A DNA stretch of 64,000 nucleotides from Acetobacterium woodii (GCA_016213825.1 JACQZP010000011.1:124001-188000), one strand, 5' to 3'; shown: positions 1-8,772, numbered from the stretch's first letter. Program-made: numbers and translations. Notes: generated by a model not told the origin, from the sequence alone.

Positions 1-702
1 TAAATTGATCAGGTTCTGGAGTTCCTGACTCGTCTGTCCTTTTCCTTTGGCAGCATCAAGATTAACCAGTTTATCAATACTTGATTCACTGGCACTTGAT
101 TTGCTTAAAACAGTTTCTAATTTAGCCAGTTCCTGCTCAAGTAAGGCCCTTTCTTTTGAAGGGAGATTCATCAGGAGACGGCTGGTTTCGATAAAAATGC
201 CTTTAAGGGTTTGATTGCGGTTTACATAGGCATCATAATGTCTGAGAATCGAAACTATGGCATCTTTTAACTGGGGGTATCCTTCCAGTTTAGCCAAAGA
301 TCTCAGGCTGTCAAAAAAAGAACCTTTGAAAATTGAATCAGTTTTATCTTGCAGGAGAAGCTCACTTAATAAATCCTGAGAATTGATAAAGATTCCATCC
401 AGAATATCTTTGGGAATAGCACCAGCCGAAGATTCAAAAAGTTCTGAAATCAGAACAAGTTTACGGAGCGCATCGGCTTGGGCGGTCGTACTATTTAATA
501 AGGGCTTTAAAATATCCTTTTGTAAATTTTGAAATAAGGTTTCGCGAAAACTCTCCTTCTGGAATTTTTCGGATACCGGTTCTATTTTTATGGCGTTATC
601 AAGGTTGTTGATATCAAAAATTGAATCACTTGGTGTGTGTTTACTGGGTATATCGTTAACCTTTGGTGTAGAAACAGTGGAGGTTATTTTTATACTATCC
701 AA
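1..702 (-). CDS. Unrecognised protein, 3'-truncated by window edge
   Basis: An uninterrupted minus-strand frame runs from a TTG start at 702 off the left edge, giving 234 visible residues. A GGGAG sequence lies about 8 nt before the TTG, which supports that start; the nearby ATG reads out of frame to an early stop. The protein begins MDSIKITSTV and is hydrophilic, rich in Leu, Lys, Ser and Glu, with long helical stretches (for example SRLLMNLPSKERALLEQELA). No signal peptide, membrane segment or catalytic motif is visible. It is divergent from cheA, so a flagellar or chemotaxis link is possible but unproven. I do not recognise the family. Confidence is for it being a gene, not for a function. 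Confidence 0.6.
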   Translation of the reverse strand, partial: MDSIKITSTVSTPKVNDIPSKHTPSDSIFDINNLDNAIKIEPVSEKFQKESFRETLFQNLQKDILKPLLNSTTAQADALRKLVLISELFESSAGAIPKDILDGIFINSQDLLSELLLQDKTDSIFKGSFFDSLRSLAKLEGYPQLKDAIVSILRHYDAYVNRNQTLKGIFIETSRLLMNLPSKERALLEQELAKLETVLSKSSASESSIDKLVNLDAAKGKGQTSQELQNLINL

Positions 703-1066
703 CAGAGAGCTCCCTTCATCTAAATAATTAAGATTATGTCAGTTTATTATTTATCGACCGTTTCTTAGTTAAGATTATACTTTATCACCAATAGATAATC
801 AATCTTTTCAGGATGCATTTCAAATATGGTAAGAATAAATAAAGAAGTCGGTTATTTTACTGGAGATCTAAAGTTCTTAATTGTTTTTGTCGATATAAAT
901 ACAGATGGATAAATTAATATTACATCTCAAAACACAGCTTTCTAATAAATAAACAATAGCAATTTGGGTATATCCTAAGTGAAATTGAAAAATAAAGTGC
1001 ATTTAATGCAAAAAGCCGATATAATAAAACAAGATAAAAATTTCGTGTATATAAAGGATGGACAAA
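703..1066. other. Divergent intergenic region upstream of cheA
   Basis: AT-rich gap of about 360 bases between the divergent truncated gene and cheA. Apart from the sigma-D-like box listed separately, I see no terminator hairpin, RNA gene or coding remnant here. It presumably holds promoters for both directions. Confidence 0.5.
993..1022 (+). promoter_or_regulatory. Candidate sigma-D (flagellar) promoter of cheA
   Basis: GCCGATAT at 1015-1022 is an exact match to the Bacillus sigma-D -10 consensus. TAAA at 993-996 could be the -35 element, but the 18-nt spacer is longer than the usual 14-16. The -10 lies about 45 nt before the preferred cheA start. The -10 match is seen directly; sigma-D use is inferred, and no fliA/sigD gene is in the window. 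Confidence 0.45.
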
Positions 1067-3235
1067 ATGAGTAATTATGATTCTGGAAATGATTCGATTT
1101 TAGAGATGTATATTTTTGAATCGGAAACGCTGCTTGATCAATTAGAGGAAATTTTACTTCAATCTGAAGACAATGCGGAATTAACTCCGGATGATATAAA
1201 TGAAATCTTCCGGATTATGCATACAATTAAAGGGTCTTCAGCGATGATGGAGTTTGATATGCTTGCGCATTCATCGCATAAATTGGAGGACTTATTCTTT
1301 GTTATTCGAGAAAACGGTATAAAACAAGAAGATTTTGGGGATTTGATGGATTTAGTTCTTAATTTTTCAACCTTTTTGAAGGGCGAAGTTGAAAAGATCA
1401 AAAATAACGAAACCCTTTTGGACGAAAATGAAGAACTGATCGTAGAAACCAATGCGTTTTTAAATCGAATTAAAGGGTTGGCCCAAGATGACCTTAAGCA
1501 TGAACAAGAAGAAACGATTCTTAAAAACGATGATGAAACAGAAACTTCAGTGAGACCAGATGAAGAAGATTTCTTTGGTGAGTTGAGTTTTGACGAAACA
1601 CCAATTGACAAAGTGGAAGATGAAGAACTTCAGACTGAAACTGTTCAAATTAATGTAACGCCTGGTGATGTAGAGAGTTCGCAAAAACCTAATCTCTATT
1701 GTTTGCATACCCGGTTTAAAGAAGATTCTCAAATGGAAAATATACGGGCATTTATGCTGGTTAACAAACTGGAATCTATTGGTAAGGTGTCGAAAAAAAA
1801 TCCAGAACAGTTAAACAATAATCCAGAAGCAGCGGGTATTATTTTAAAAAATGGATTTTTCTGCCATCTTGAAACAACGGCTGACAAAGAAACCATTGAA
1901 AATATTGCCTTAAGCATTTTATCAGTAAAAAGCATCGAGTTTTTAGACTGTGCTCAGGAAGAACTTGAACCGGAGGTTATTGAAAAATCTGAAGTCGTTG
2001 AAGTCGGGAAAAAGACGGCCGAGAAGGTCAATGATTCAAATGCGAATAAACAGAAAAACACAGTTCAGAATCTGATTAGTGTTGATCTCAACAAGTTAGA
2101 TACACTTATGAATCTGATTGGCGAGATCGTCATTACCGAATCCATGGTTTTTGGCAGTGTCGGAATGGAAGGGAAACGGGATGAAAGCTTTGAAAAGGCT
2201 TCGACACAACTACAGAAACTAACCGATGAACTTCAGGACATCGTGATGTCGATTCGAATGATTCCGATTGCCGGAACTTTTAAAAAAATGCAGCGGATTG
2301 TTAGAGACGTTGGTAAAAAACTCAAAAAAGAAGTGGAGTTTATTACCATGGGTGAAAGTACAGAGGTTGATAAAACCATTATTGATGGAATTGCTGATCC
2401 GTTGATGCATCTGGTTCGAAACGCTATGGATCATGGTTTGGAGAGTACTGAAGAACGAATTGCGGCAGGGAAAAACCCGGTTGGTAAAGTAATTCTTTCA
2501 GCACAGAATGTTGGCGGAGATATTATTATTTCGGTCAGTGATGACGGCAAAGGTCTGGATCCGGTTGGCATTTTAGAAAAAGCCAAAGAGAAAAAGCTGT
2601 TGGTTAAACCTGAGGAAGAGTATTCCGAAAAAGAAATTCTTAACCTGATTATGGCACCAGGCTTCTCTACCAAAGAGACAGTTACTGAGTTTTCCGGCCG
2701 TGGGGTTGGGATGGATGTGGTGAAGAAGAATATTGAAAAGGTTGGTGGTTCTATTTCCATTGAAAGCGAAAAAGGATCCAGTACCAACATTTTCTTAAAA
2801 ATACCATTAACTCTATCGATTATTTCAGGAATGGAAGTTCTGGTTGGGGAAGATATTTATGAAATCCCGATTAGTAATATTCGGGAGACATTTAAAATTA
2901 CTTCTAATCAACTGATTAAAGATCCAGACAACAACGAGATGGTTATGATCCGTGGGGTATGCTACCCACTTATTCGACTTCATGATATTTTTGAAGATAA
3001 AAAATGCGAAACCCATATTGAAGATGGCATTTTAATGCTGGTAGATTCCGGGGATACCTTCGCTTGTCTGTTTATGGATGATCTGATCAAAAAGCATCAG
3101 ATTGTTGTTAAACCAATTCCAAAGTACTTAAACCATTATTCAATTAAAAATTCGGGGATTGCTGGCTGTACGATTTTAGGAAACGGAAGTATTAGTCTGA
3201 TTGTTGATATTCCTGCTATTTTGGATCATTATTAA
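1067..3235 (+). CDS. cheA: Chemotaxis histidine kinase CheA
   Basis: CheA autophosphorylates on the P1 histidine and passes phosphate to CheY and CheB in the membrane-associated chemoreceptor array. Counted from the upstream ATG at 1058, P1 (HPt) covers about residues 10-120 with the phosphorylated histidine at 55 in MHTIKGSSAMM. An acidic linker and a P2-like region follow. The P3 dimerisation segment starts near VDLNKLDTLMNLIGEIV. The P4 ATPase carries an N-box (HLVRNAMDHGLE), G1 (DDGKGLD) and G2 (GRGVGMDVV), and a CheW-like P5 domain ends the protein. Length (about 720) is normal. The AAGGATGG sequence overlaps the ATG at 1058, so the ATG at 1067 is the better start. It leads into cheR 46 nt downstream. 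No cheW, cheY or cheB is visible here. Confidence 0.95.
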   Translation: MSNYDSGNDSILEMYIFESETLLDQLEEILLQSEDNAELTPDDINEIFRIMHTIKGSSAMMEFDMLAHSSHKLEDLFFVIRENGIKQEDFGDLMDLVLNFSTFLKGEVEKIKNNETLLDENEELIVETNAFLNRIKGLAQDDLKHEQEETILKNDDETETSVRPDEEDFFGELSFDETPIDKVEDEELQTETVQINVTPGDVESSQKPNLYCLHTRFKEDSQMENIRAFMLVNKLESIGKVSKKNPEQLNNNPEAAGIILKNGFFCHLETTADKETIENIALSILSVKSIEFLDCAQEELEPEVIEKSEVVEVGKKTAEKVNDSNANKQKNTVQNLISVDLNKLDTLMNLIGEIVITESMVFGSVGMEGKRDESFEKASTQLQKLTDELQDIVMSIRMIPIAGTFKKMQRIVRDVGKKLKKEVEFITMGESTEVDKTIIDGIADPLMHLVRNAMDHGLESTEERIAAGKNPVGKVILSAQNVGGDIIISVSDDGKGLDPVGILEKAKEKKLLVKPEEEYSEKEILNLIMAPGFSTKETVTEFSGRGVGMDVVKKNIEKVGGSISIESEKGSSTNIFLKIPLTLSIISGMEVLVGEDIYEIPISNIRETFKITSNQLIKDPDNNEMVMIRGVCYPLIRLHDIFEDKKCETHIEDGILMLVDSGDTFACLFMDDLIKKHQIVVKPIPKYLNHYSIKNSGIAGCTILGNGSISLIVDIPAILDHY

Positions 3236-3281
3236 GATAACATTATTAAGATAAGTTAAATTAAAAACACGAGGTAAGAAA

Positions 3282-4094
3282 ATGATAAAACTTAAGGAAG
3301 ACGAATTTCAAGCGATCACAACCTATGTGCATTCTAATTATGGTGTTGATTTACGAAAAAAAAGGCATCTGATTGAAGGACGCTTGAGTCATTATGTTTC
3401 CCAACTGGGTTATGACAACTATATGGATTATTTTGAGTATGTGAAGAATGATAAGAAGAATGATGAAATTAGTGTGCTCATTAATAAACTGACCACCAAT
3501 CATACCTATTTCTTAAGGGAAAGTGAACATTTTGATTTTTATAAACAACAGGTTCTTCCTTGGGTTGATGAAACAACAAAAACCAAAGATTTGCGGGTAT
3601 GGAGCGCTGGCTGCTCATCAGGGCAAGAGCCTTATACTCTTGCTATGATCACCCACGATTATTTAGGTGGTAAATTAAGTTCCTGGGACAGTACCATTCT
3701 AGCCTCGGATATTTCAGACAAGGTATTAATGACTGCCAAGTCCGGGGTTTATTCAAAGGAAGAGCTATCTAAGATTCCCATGGAATGGAAACGAAAGTAT
3801 TTTATGGATTATGATGAAGAGTACCTGTCGGTTACCGACCCGATCAGAAAAGGTGTGGCTTATCGAAATTTCAATTTATTAGCCAGATTTCCATTTAAGA
3901 AACCATTTCACGCCATCTTTTGCCGAAATGTTATGATTTATTTTGACAAGCCTACGAAAAATGCGATAGTGCAGAAATTCTATGATTCGTTACTTCCCGG
4001 CGGTTACTTTTTTATTGGTCAAAGTGAATCCCTTGCATCGGTCGAGCATTCGTTTAAATATGTGAAACCTTCCATTTACCAAAAAGAAGGCTAA
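3282..4094 (+). CDS. cheR: Chemotaxis protein methyltransferase CheR
   Basis: CheR uses S-adenosylmethionine to methylate glutamates on chemoreceptors, setting adaptation together with CheB. The 270-residue length is typical. An N-terminal helical domain (about 1-75) precedes the SAM-binding Rossmann fold. SAM motif I is WSAGCSSGQEPYTLAM near residue 105, and the later FCRNVMIYFD motif is the usual CheR F-R-N-V-x-I-Y-F signature. A GAGG ribosome site sits upstream of the ATG. It follows cheA directly, probably in the same transcript. No pentapeptide-binding TPR tail is present. Confidence 0.95.
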   Translation: MIKLKEDEFQAITTYVHSNYGVDLRKKRHLIEGRLSHYVSQLGYDNYMDYFEYVKNDKKNDEISVLINKLTTNHTYFLRESEHFDFYKQQVLPWVDETTKTKDLRVWSAGCSSGQEPYTLAMITHDYLGGKLSSWDSTILASDISDKVLMTAKSGVYSKEELSKIPMEWKRKYFMDYDEEYLSVTDPIRKGVAYRNFNLLARFPFKKPFHAIFCRNVMIYFDKPTKNAIVQKFYDSLLPGGYFFIGQSESLASVEHSFKYVKPSIYQKEG

Positions 4095-4198
4095 AGTACT
4101 TCACGAAAATGACGATAATACTAATAACAATCAATAATTAAGCAATTGTGGTAAAAATATAATTTAAAAGTAACAAATTTAAGTTTGGAGGGATGAAA

Positions 4199-6103
4199 AT
4201 GGCAACTTCAGTTAGTTCATCAACAAGCACTACATCGTCATTATCTGCAAAAACTGGAATGGGTGGACTGGTTTCTGGCTTGGATACCGATACTTTAGTT
4301 GAAAAAATGACAACGGGCAGTCGTGCGAAGATTGCTAAACAACAACAAAGTCTTCAAAAATTTCAATGGAAGCAAACGGCTTATCGAGGTGTTTCTAAAG
4401 CGCTTAAAGAATTTCAAAGCAAATATCTGGACGTGCTTTCTACAACAAATTTTAGGAGTGAATCCTTATACAATACTGTAAAAGCATCGACGACCTCAAC
4501 AAAAATTTCTGTTGAATCGACAAGTGCAGCGAATGCAGGTAGCATTGCGATTACGAACGTTACTCAGTTGGCAACAAATGAAACGATTTCTGGCGTCGCG
4601 GGAGCATCTAAACCACTCACCGGGAATGTGGCCACCACTGATATTGACGGTTTGTTGTCAGATATCACTGCGAATGGTAGTAGATCGTTTTTAATGAACT
4701 TAAATGGTAATGTTCGTACTGTCACATTAGATTCGACCTTCGTTTCAGACGCGGGAGCAGCTGGTGTGAATATCCAGACAGCGATGAAAGCAAAAATTGA
4801 TGCTGCTTTTGGCACAAAAACAGCCGGAGCATCAGTAGTAGATGTTTCCTGGAATGGCACACAGCTTGGATTTTCCTCATCAGGATCTCAAGTTACAATT
4901 AGTGCCTTAAATTATGATTCGGCTACTCTCACTAAATTGGGATTCACAGATGGTCAAAGTGACCGTATAAACACGACGAAGACACTTGCTGACATATCGC
5001 CTGCTCTGGTCAATTCGCTGGATGCTGGTGGAGTGTATAACTTCTCAATTAATGGAAAAAAATTCGAGTTTAGTAGTACAGATTCCTTGTCAACTGTGAT
5101 GAGTAAAGTGAATACAAGCGATGCGGGAGTGACTATGAGCTATTCCTCCATCACAGACAAATTTACATTAACCGCTAAGGAAAGCGGGGCTGGTGAGAAT
5201 ATTGTCATCAATGAAACCACAGGAAATTTAATGTCTGCATTTGGATTAACTGGGGCTGGATCTAATAAGATTGATGGTCAAAATGCGCTTTTGGATATTA
5301 ATGGAATCTCAGTCGCTCGAACATCCAATTCAATTGTAGTGGATGGCGTGAAAATTAATCTATTGGAAAAAACTGCAGCAGGTGAATCCCTGACGGTTTC
5401 AATGAAGGCAGATTCAACTTCATTAAAGGATACCATCAAGAGTTTTGTAACAGACTATAATAATACCATCAGTATGATCAATGGGCTCGTTAAAGAAGAC
5501 GTCGACAAGTCATATCTGCCCCTTTCTGATGAACAAAAAAAGGACATGTCTGAAACGGAAATTGCTGCTTGGGAAAAAAAGGCTAAAGTTGGCTTATTAC
5601 GGGGAGATAGTGCTCTAAAAGAGATCACATCAAAGATGCAAACATTGATGACGGGCAAAGGAACAAGTGGTGGCATCAGTCTTTATGATTTGGGAATTAC
5701 ATCGGCGGGCTATACTGAAAATGGCAAGTTGAAAATTGATGACGAAAAACTGACAGCAGCATTAGAAACAAAAGGCCCGGAAATAAAGGCACTTTTCGCA
5801 ACTGAAACGACCGGATTGGCAAATCAATTGAATTCTGTAGTCGAATCTGCAGTTAAAACAAGCGGGATTAAAGGATCGCGTGGATCATTAATTGAACTGG
5901 CCGGGTACGAATCAACTTTGAGTAATACTGAAAATAATTTAACTACTAGTATAACGAAAACGAATAAGACCATAACTGATCTAAAAACTGCTTTAAAAAA
6001 GGAAGAAACCTATTACTGGAGTAAGTTTACTGCTTTGGAAACGGCAATGCAAAAACTAAATTCACAAAGCTCAATGATTACATCATTTGGATCAGGTTCA
6101 TAA
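4199..6103 (+). CDS. fliD: Flagellar filament cap / hook-associated protein 2, FliD
   Basis: FliD forms the cap at the filament tip that folds exported flagellin into the growing filament. The N-terminal MGGLVSGLDTDTLVEKMTT block is the FliD_N signature, with coiled-coil-prone termini and a Ser/Thr/Ala-rich variable middle. The C-terminal half shows IKSFVTDYNNTISMINGLV and ends in another helical segment. There is no Sec signal, as expected for type III flagellar export. GGAGG at 4188-4192 abuts an ATG at 4193 with no spacing, so translation more likely starts at the in-frame ATG 4199 (MATSVSSS). It is followed 23 nt later by fliS. Confidence 0.92.
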   Translation: MATSVSSSTSTTSSLSAKTGMGGLVSGLDTDTLVEKMTTGSRAKIAKQQQSLQKFQWKQTAYRGVSKALKEFQSKYLDVLSTTNFRSESLYNTVKASTTSTKISVESTSAANAGSIAITNVTQLATNETISGVAGASKPLTGNVATTDIDGLLSDITANGSRSFLMNLNGNVRTVTLDSTFVSDAGAAGVNIQTAMKAKIDAAFGTKTAGASVVDVSWNGTQLGFSSSGSQVTISALNYDSATLTKLGFTDGQSDRINTTKTLADISPALVNSLDAGGVYNFSINGKKFEFSSTDSLSTVMSKVNTSDAGVTMSYSSITDKFTLTAKESGAGENIVINETTGNLMSAFGLTGAGSNKIDGQNALLDINGISVARTSNSIVVDGVKINLLEKTAAGESLTVSMKADSTSLKDTIKSFVTDYNNTISMINGLVKEDVDKSYLPLSDEQKKDMSETEIAAWEKKAKVGLLRGDSALKEITSKMQTLMTGKGTSGGISLYDLGITSAGYTENGKLKIDDEKLTAALETKGPEIKALFATETTGLANQLNSVVESAVKTSGIKGSRGSLIELAGYESTLSNTENNLTTSITKTNKTITDLKTALKKEETYYWSKFTALETAMQKLNSQSSMITSFGSGS

Positions 6104-6126
6104 TCTCAGAAAGGGGGGAGAATATT

Positions 6127-6519
6127 ATGCAATATGCTGACGCTTATCAAGAATCAAAGCGATATGCCATTGAATCCCTATCAAAAGGAGAGGTGGTTAT
6201 TAAGCTCTTCGAAGAAGCAGAAAAACAAGTAAAAATGGGCTTAATTCTCATTGAAAGAGATAATTTTGCAAAATCATATAATTGTATAGCAAAAGCTCAA
6301 AAGATTATTACCTCATTAAATCTATCGTTGGACATGCAGTATCCTATCTCTATAGAATTAAATGAGATGTACAGCTTTATTTTTACTAAATTGGGTGAAG
6401 CTAATGCAAACCGCGATATTCAGTTAATAAAGGATCTTTGGTCTTTAATTAATGATCTTAAAGATTCATTTAAGGAAGCCGAAAGAATAAGTAATCCCTT
6501 AAAATCTCGAGGAATTTAA
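6127..6519 (+). CDS. fliS: Flagellin export chaperone FliS
   Basis: FliS binds the flagellin C-terminus in the cytoplasm, preventing premature polymerisation before export. The 130-residue, all-helical protein begins MQYADAYQESKRYAIESLSKGEVVIKLFEEAEKQ, close to the classic N-terminal Y-x-x-x-x-V pattern and the L-x-L-Y/F-E-x-A block of FliS. The position immediately after fliD is the usual one. A strong AAGGGGGGAG ribosome site precedes the ATG. It ends one base before the next gene, which implies translational coupling. Confidence 0.88.
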   Translation: MQYADAYQESKRYAIESLSKGEVVIKLFEEAEKQVKMGLILIERDNFAKSYNCIAKAQKIITSLNLSLDMQYPISIELNEMYSFIFTKLGEANANRDIQLIKDLWSLINDLKDSFKEAERISNPLKSRGI

Positions 6520-6520
6520 A

Positions 6521-6916
6521 ATGAATGATTATTCTCATGAGTTTTGCCAAGAGAAAATTCTCATTTTGAAGGAATATGTGACGAAGGGTGAGGAGATTCT
6601 CAGCAGTGTTGAAGATTGGGAATCGCTGGCGGGGATACTGGAAGAACGAGATCAGTTGATTGGAAAACTTCAGGAATTGGAAGTTTATATTAAACTGAAA
6701 AACTCTGAAATATGCTGTACACAAGAGCAAAAAAGAGAAATAGATAATTTAATTAAACTGATTTTGGATATGGATCAAAGCTGTATAAGATTGATTCAGG
6801 ATGAAAAGAAAAAGACTTTAAAAGATTTAAAGGCTAACCAGCAGAATCAAAAGATAGCCGACTATCAAATTAATTTAACGCCGAATTATGGAACATTTTT
6901 AGATGCGAAAAAATAA
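6521..6916 (+). CDS. Small helical protein, possible FliT/FlgN-type flagellar chaperone
   Basis: 131 residues, highly charged and predicted all-helical (for example ILKEYVTKGEEILSS, EERDQLIGKLQELEVYIK). The ATG begins one nucleotide after the fliS stop, with a GAGG site inside fliS, so it is coupled to fliS. Many Firmicutes place FliT-like export chaperones at this spot, and size and composition agree, but sequence alone does not prove the family. No enzyme motif, signal or membrane segment is visible. A rho-independent terminator follows about 75 nt downstream, ending this transcript. Confidence 0.6.
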   Translation: MNDYSHEFCQEKILILKEYVTKGEEILSSVEDWESLAGILEERDQLIGKLQELEVYIKLKNSEICCTQEQKREIDNLIKLILDMDQSCIRLIQDEKKKTLKDLKANQQNQKIADYQINLTPNYGTFLDAKK

Positions 6917-6966
6917 ATAATGATTGTCAATCTCGAATAATTAAACTTTCAACGATTTGTTTAATT

Positions 6967-7148
6967 TATATGATTTAAGTAAAAGAAATTAGCAACTGAT
7001 AGTCAGTTGCTTTTTTTTGTGATTTGCAATATAATAAATTGATAATATTATAATAATGGTTGTGATAATAATCTAAAAAAGGATTTACAAATATGAGTTC
7101 ACAAAATTACTAAATTATAGTTAATAATTATACGATTTAAGCAAAAGA
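6967..7148 (+). repeat. Pair of 20-bp near-identical direct repeats
   Basis: TATAYGATTTAAGYAAAAGA occurs at 6967-6986 and 7129-7148, differing at two positions (T/C). The copies flank the fliS-operon terminator and precede the flgB promoter. Function unknown. The rest of the 6917-7447 gap is AT-rich and non-coding. Confidence 0.45.
6992..7018 (+). terminator. Rho-independent terminator after fliD-fliS operon
   Basis: Perfect 8-bp stem GCAACTGA (6992-6999) / TCAGTTGC (7003-7010) with a TAG loop, followed by eight T residues (7011-7018). Confidence 0.9.
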
Positions 7149-7193
7149 GTGAAGTACTTACTTAGTTATGACTAAAATTTACAATAAATTTAT

Positions 7194-7226
7194 TTGTCGT
7201 TTTGTTGAATTTATGTTATCATAACA
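7194..7226 (+). promoter_or_regulatory. Candidate vegetative promoter of the flgB operon with palindrome on -10
   Basis: TTGTCG (7194-7199), 17-nt spacer, TATCAT (7217-7222). The -10 lies inside the perfect palindrome TGTTAT-C-ATAACA (7214-7226), which could be a repressor or activator site. The leader to flgB would then be about 220 nt. I see no recognisable riboswitch in that leader. Confidence 0.45.
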
Positions 7227-7447
7227 ATGTCTCATTCTGACTGGTTTGGATTAATTTAAAATGATGATTTAATTATTTAGTAGGGACATCAAATAGTTAA
7301 AGATGAAAATTAAGTAACTAAATTAGAGAAGAATATGAAGATTGTGAAATATAGACTAAAAAATAAATAACTTTATGGGTAGAGCCTGTAAATTATGGAA
7401 TGAACCGTATAAATTTAGTAGTAAAAATAAAAGTAAGGAGAATGAAA

Positions 7448-7855
7448 ATGATTGGCGATTCAATATCATCGGCTTTATACCAAAAAGCGTTAGATGGCAC
7501 ATGGCAAAGACAACGGGCGATTACCAATAATATAGCTAACTCTGAAACACCGGGGTATAAAGCTGTTAAAGTTAATTTTGAAGATGCTTTAAAATCAGAA
7601 ATGAATAAACTTAAGACCAGTTCAGCTTCAACATCGACAGGTTTTATTGACGAAATGGAAAGCATTCAATCCATCCAAAATTCTAACATCAGCGTTTACT
7701 CTGGCGATACTTCAAGTCGTTTGGATGAGAATAACGTGGATTTAGAATCTGAAAACATCGATATGTCAAAAACTACAATGGAATATTACTATTTGGTTCG
7801 TGGTTTTAGTGATGATTATAACAGATTAAAATTAGCGATTAATGGAGGGAAATAA
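7448..7855 (+). CDS. flgB: Flagellar basal-body rod protein FlgB
   Basis: FlgB is a proximal rod subunit of the flagellar basal body, secreted by the flagellar type III apparatus. The signature near the N-terminus is clear: LYQKALDGTWQRQRAITNNIANSETPGYKAVKVNFED. The C-terminus ends with a rod-type amphipathic helix (TTMEYYYLVRGFSDDYNRLKLAINGGK). A longer frame begins at 7400, but AAGGAG at 7435-7440 is correctly spaced only for the ATG at 7448, giving the usual 135 residues. It is the first gene of the flgB-flgC-fliE-fliF-fliG-fliH-fliI-fliJ run, with flgC two bases after its stop. Confidence 0.93.
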   Translation: MIGDSISSALYQKALDGTWQRQRAITNNIANSETPGYKAVKVNFEDALKSEMNKLKTSSASTSTGFIDEMESIQSIQNSNISVYSGDTSSRLDENNVDLESENIDMSKTTMEYYYLVRGFSDDYNRLKLAINGGK

Positions 7856-7857
7856 AA

Positions 7858-8295
7858 ATGAGTTTTTTAAGTTCTTTTAATATTTCAGGTTCTGGCATGA
7901 CCGCTCAAAAGTATCGATTGGATATTATTTCTCAAAATATTGCCAATGCCCAGGTTACGCGAACAGAAAATGGACAACCCTATCGTCGCAAAATGACAGT
8001 ATTGAGTAGTGTCAATACGGGAACTTTTCAAGATGCTCTAAAAACCGCATCGGGTGAGGTTCAAAATGAAGGCGTTCAGGTAGAAGCTGTGATTGAGGAT
8101 GGATCTGCTTTGGTTCCGGTTTATGACCCAACCCATCCAGATGCCAATGCACAGGGTTATGTGATGTATCCCAATGTCAACACTGCTCAGGAAATGACCG
8201 ATGCCATGGGTGCAAGTCGGGCTTATGAAGCAAATGTAACAGCATTTAACGCAACCAAATCGATTGTTATGAAGGCCTTGGAAATTGGCCGATAA
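7858..8295 (+). CDS. flgC: Flagellar basal-body rod protein FlgC
   Basis: FlgC is a proximal rod component polymerised with FlgB and FlgF. The 145-residue protein shows the rod N-terminal motif SGMTAQKYRLDIISQNIANAQ and the C-terminal helix GASRAYEANVTAFNATKSIVMKALEIGR. The GYVMYPNVN segment before the C-terminal helix is also typical. The ATG follows the flgB stop by two nucleotides, with GGAGGG inside the flgB end, so the two are coupled. Confidence 0.95.
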   Translation: MSFLSSFNISGSGMTAQKYRLDIISQNIANAQVTRTENGQPYRRKMTVLSSVNTGTFQDALKTASGEVQNEGVQVEAVIEDGSALVPVYDPTHPDANAQGYVMYPNVNTAQEMTDAMGASRAYEANVTAFNATKSIVMKALEIGR

Positions 8296-8307
8296 AAGGA
8301 GAAGATG

Positions 8308-8628
8308 ATGTTTATAGTACCGATGAGTTCAATAATTGGCGGAAGCACGATTGGTTCCGTAACCAGCAATGCAACAAATACTGCAGCAACAGTTGATACT
8401 GGTGCTACCGGTGATTTTAAGAATGTCCTTCAGGATGTTATTAACAATGTTGAAGAAACCCAGGCGGCTACAAAGGTGGATGCATATAATTTGTCAATTG
8501 GAAAGATGGATGATATGCACACGATGATGATTAACTCAGCTAAGGCGGATGTTGCACTGGAAACCATGGTTCAGCTGCGAAATAAGGTATTAGAGTCATA
8601 TCAAACTGTTATGAGCACAGGTTTATAA
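8308..8628 (+). CDS. fliE: Flagellar hook-basal body protein FliE
   Basis: FliE joins the MS ring to the rod. The short protein has the C-terminal FliE pattern: DDMHTMMINSAKADVALETMVQLRNKVLESYQTVMSTGL, with FKNVLQDVINNVEETQ before it. Two ATGs lie in tandem (8305 and 8308). The AGGAG site favours the second slightly and the difference is one residue. It follows flgC by a few bases. A gap of about 140 bases separates it from fliF, unusually long for this operon. Confidence 0.9.
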   Translation: MFIVPMSSIIGGSTIGSVTSNATNTAATVDTGATGDFKNVLQDVINNVEETQAATKVDAYNLSIGKMDDMHTMMINSAKADVALETMVQLRNKVLESYQTVMSTGL

Positions 8629-8651
8629 ATTTGAGAACATCTCAAAAATGG

Positions 8652-8763
8652 TTAAAAATAAGAGTGAATACTGATCTGGAACTCGCGTTCTATGATAGGT
8701 ATTCCTTCTTTGTCTGTACTAATTTTAAGGGCTGCAATGACATCAAATTTTTTGGATGGATGA
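8652..8763 (-). pseudogene. Possible tail of a decayed minus-strand gene
   Basis: The fliE-fliF gap, read on the minus strand, gives a stop-terminated peptide with normal protein composition (HPSKKFDVIAALKISTDK, then EGIPIIEREFQISIHSYF). Upstream it runs into the antisense of fliF, where the frame becomes meaningless. This looks like a leftover 3' end, but the peptide is short and could be chance. No family recognised. Confidence 0.25.
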
Positions 8764-8772
8764 AAAAAGACA

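Noticed and set aside
7227-7440. c-di-GMP riboswitch (class I or II) in the flgB leader
   Set aside because: Neither GGGCAAA/GACGCAAAGC nor the class II core can be found.
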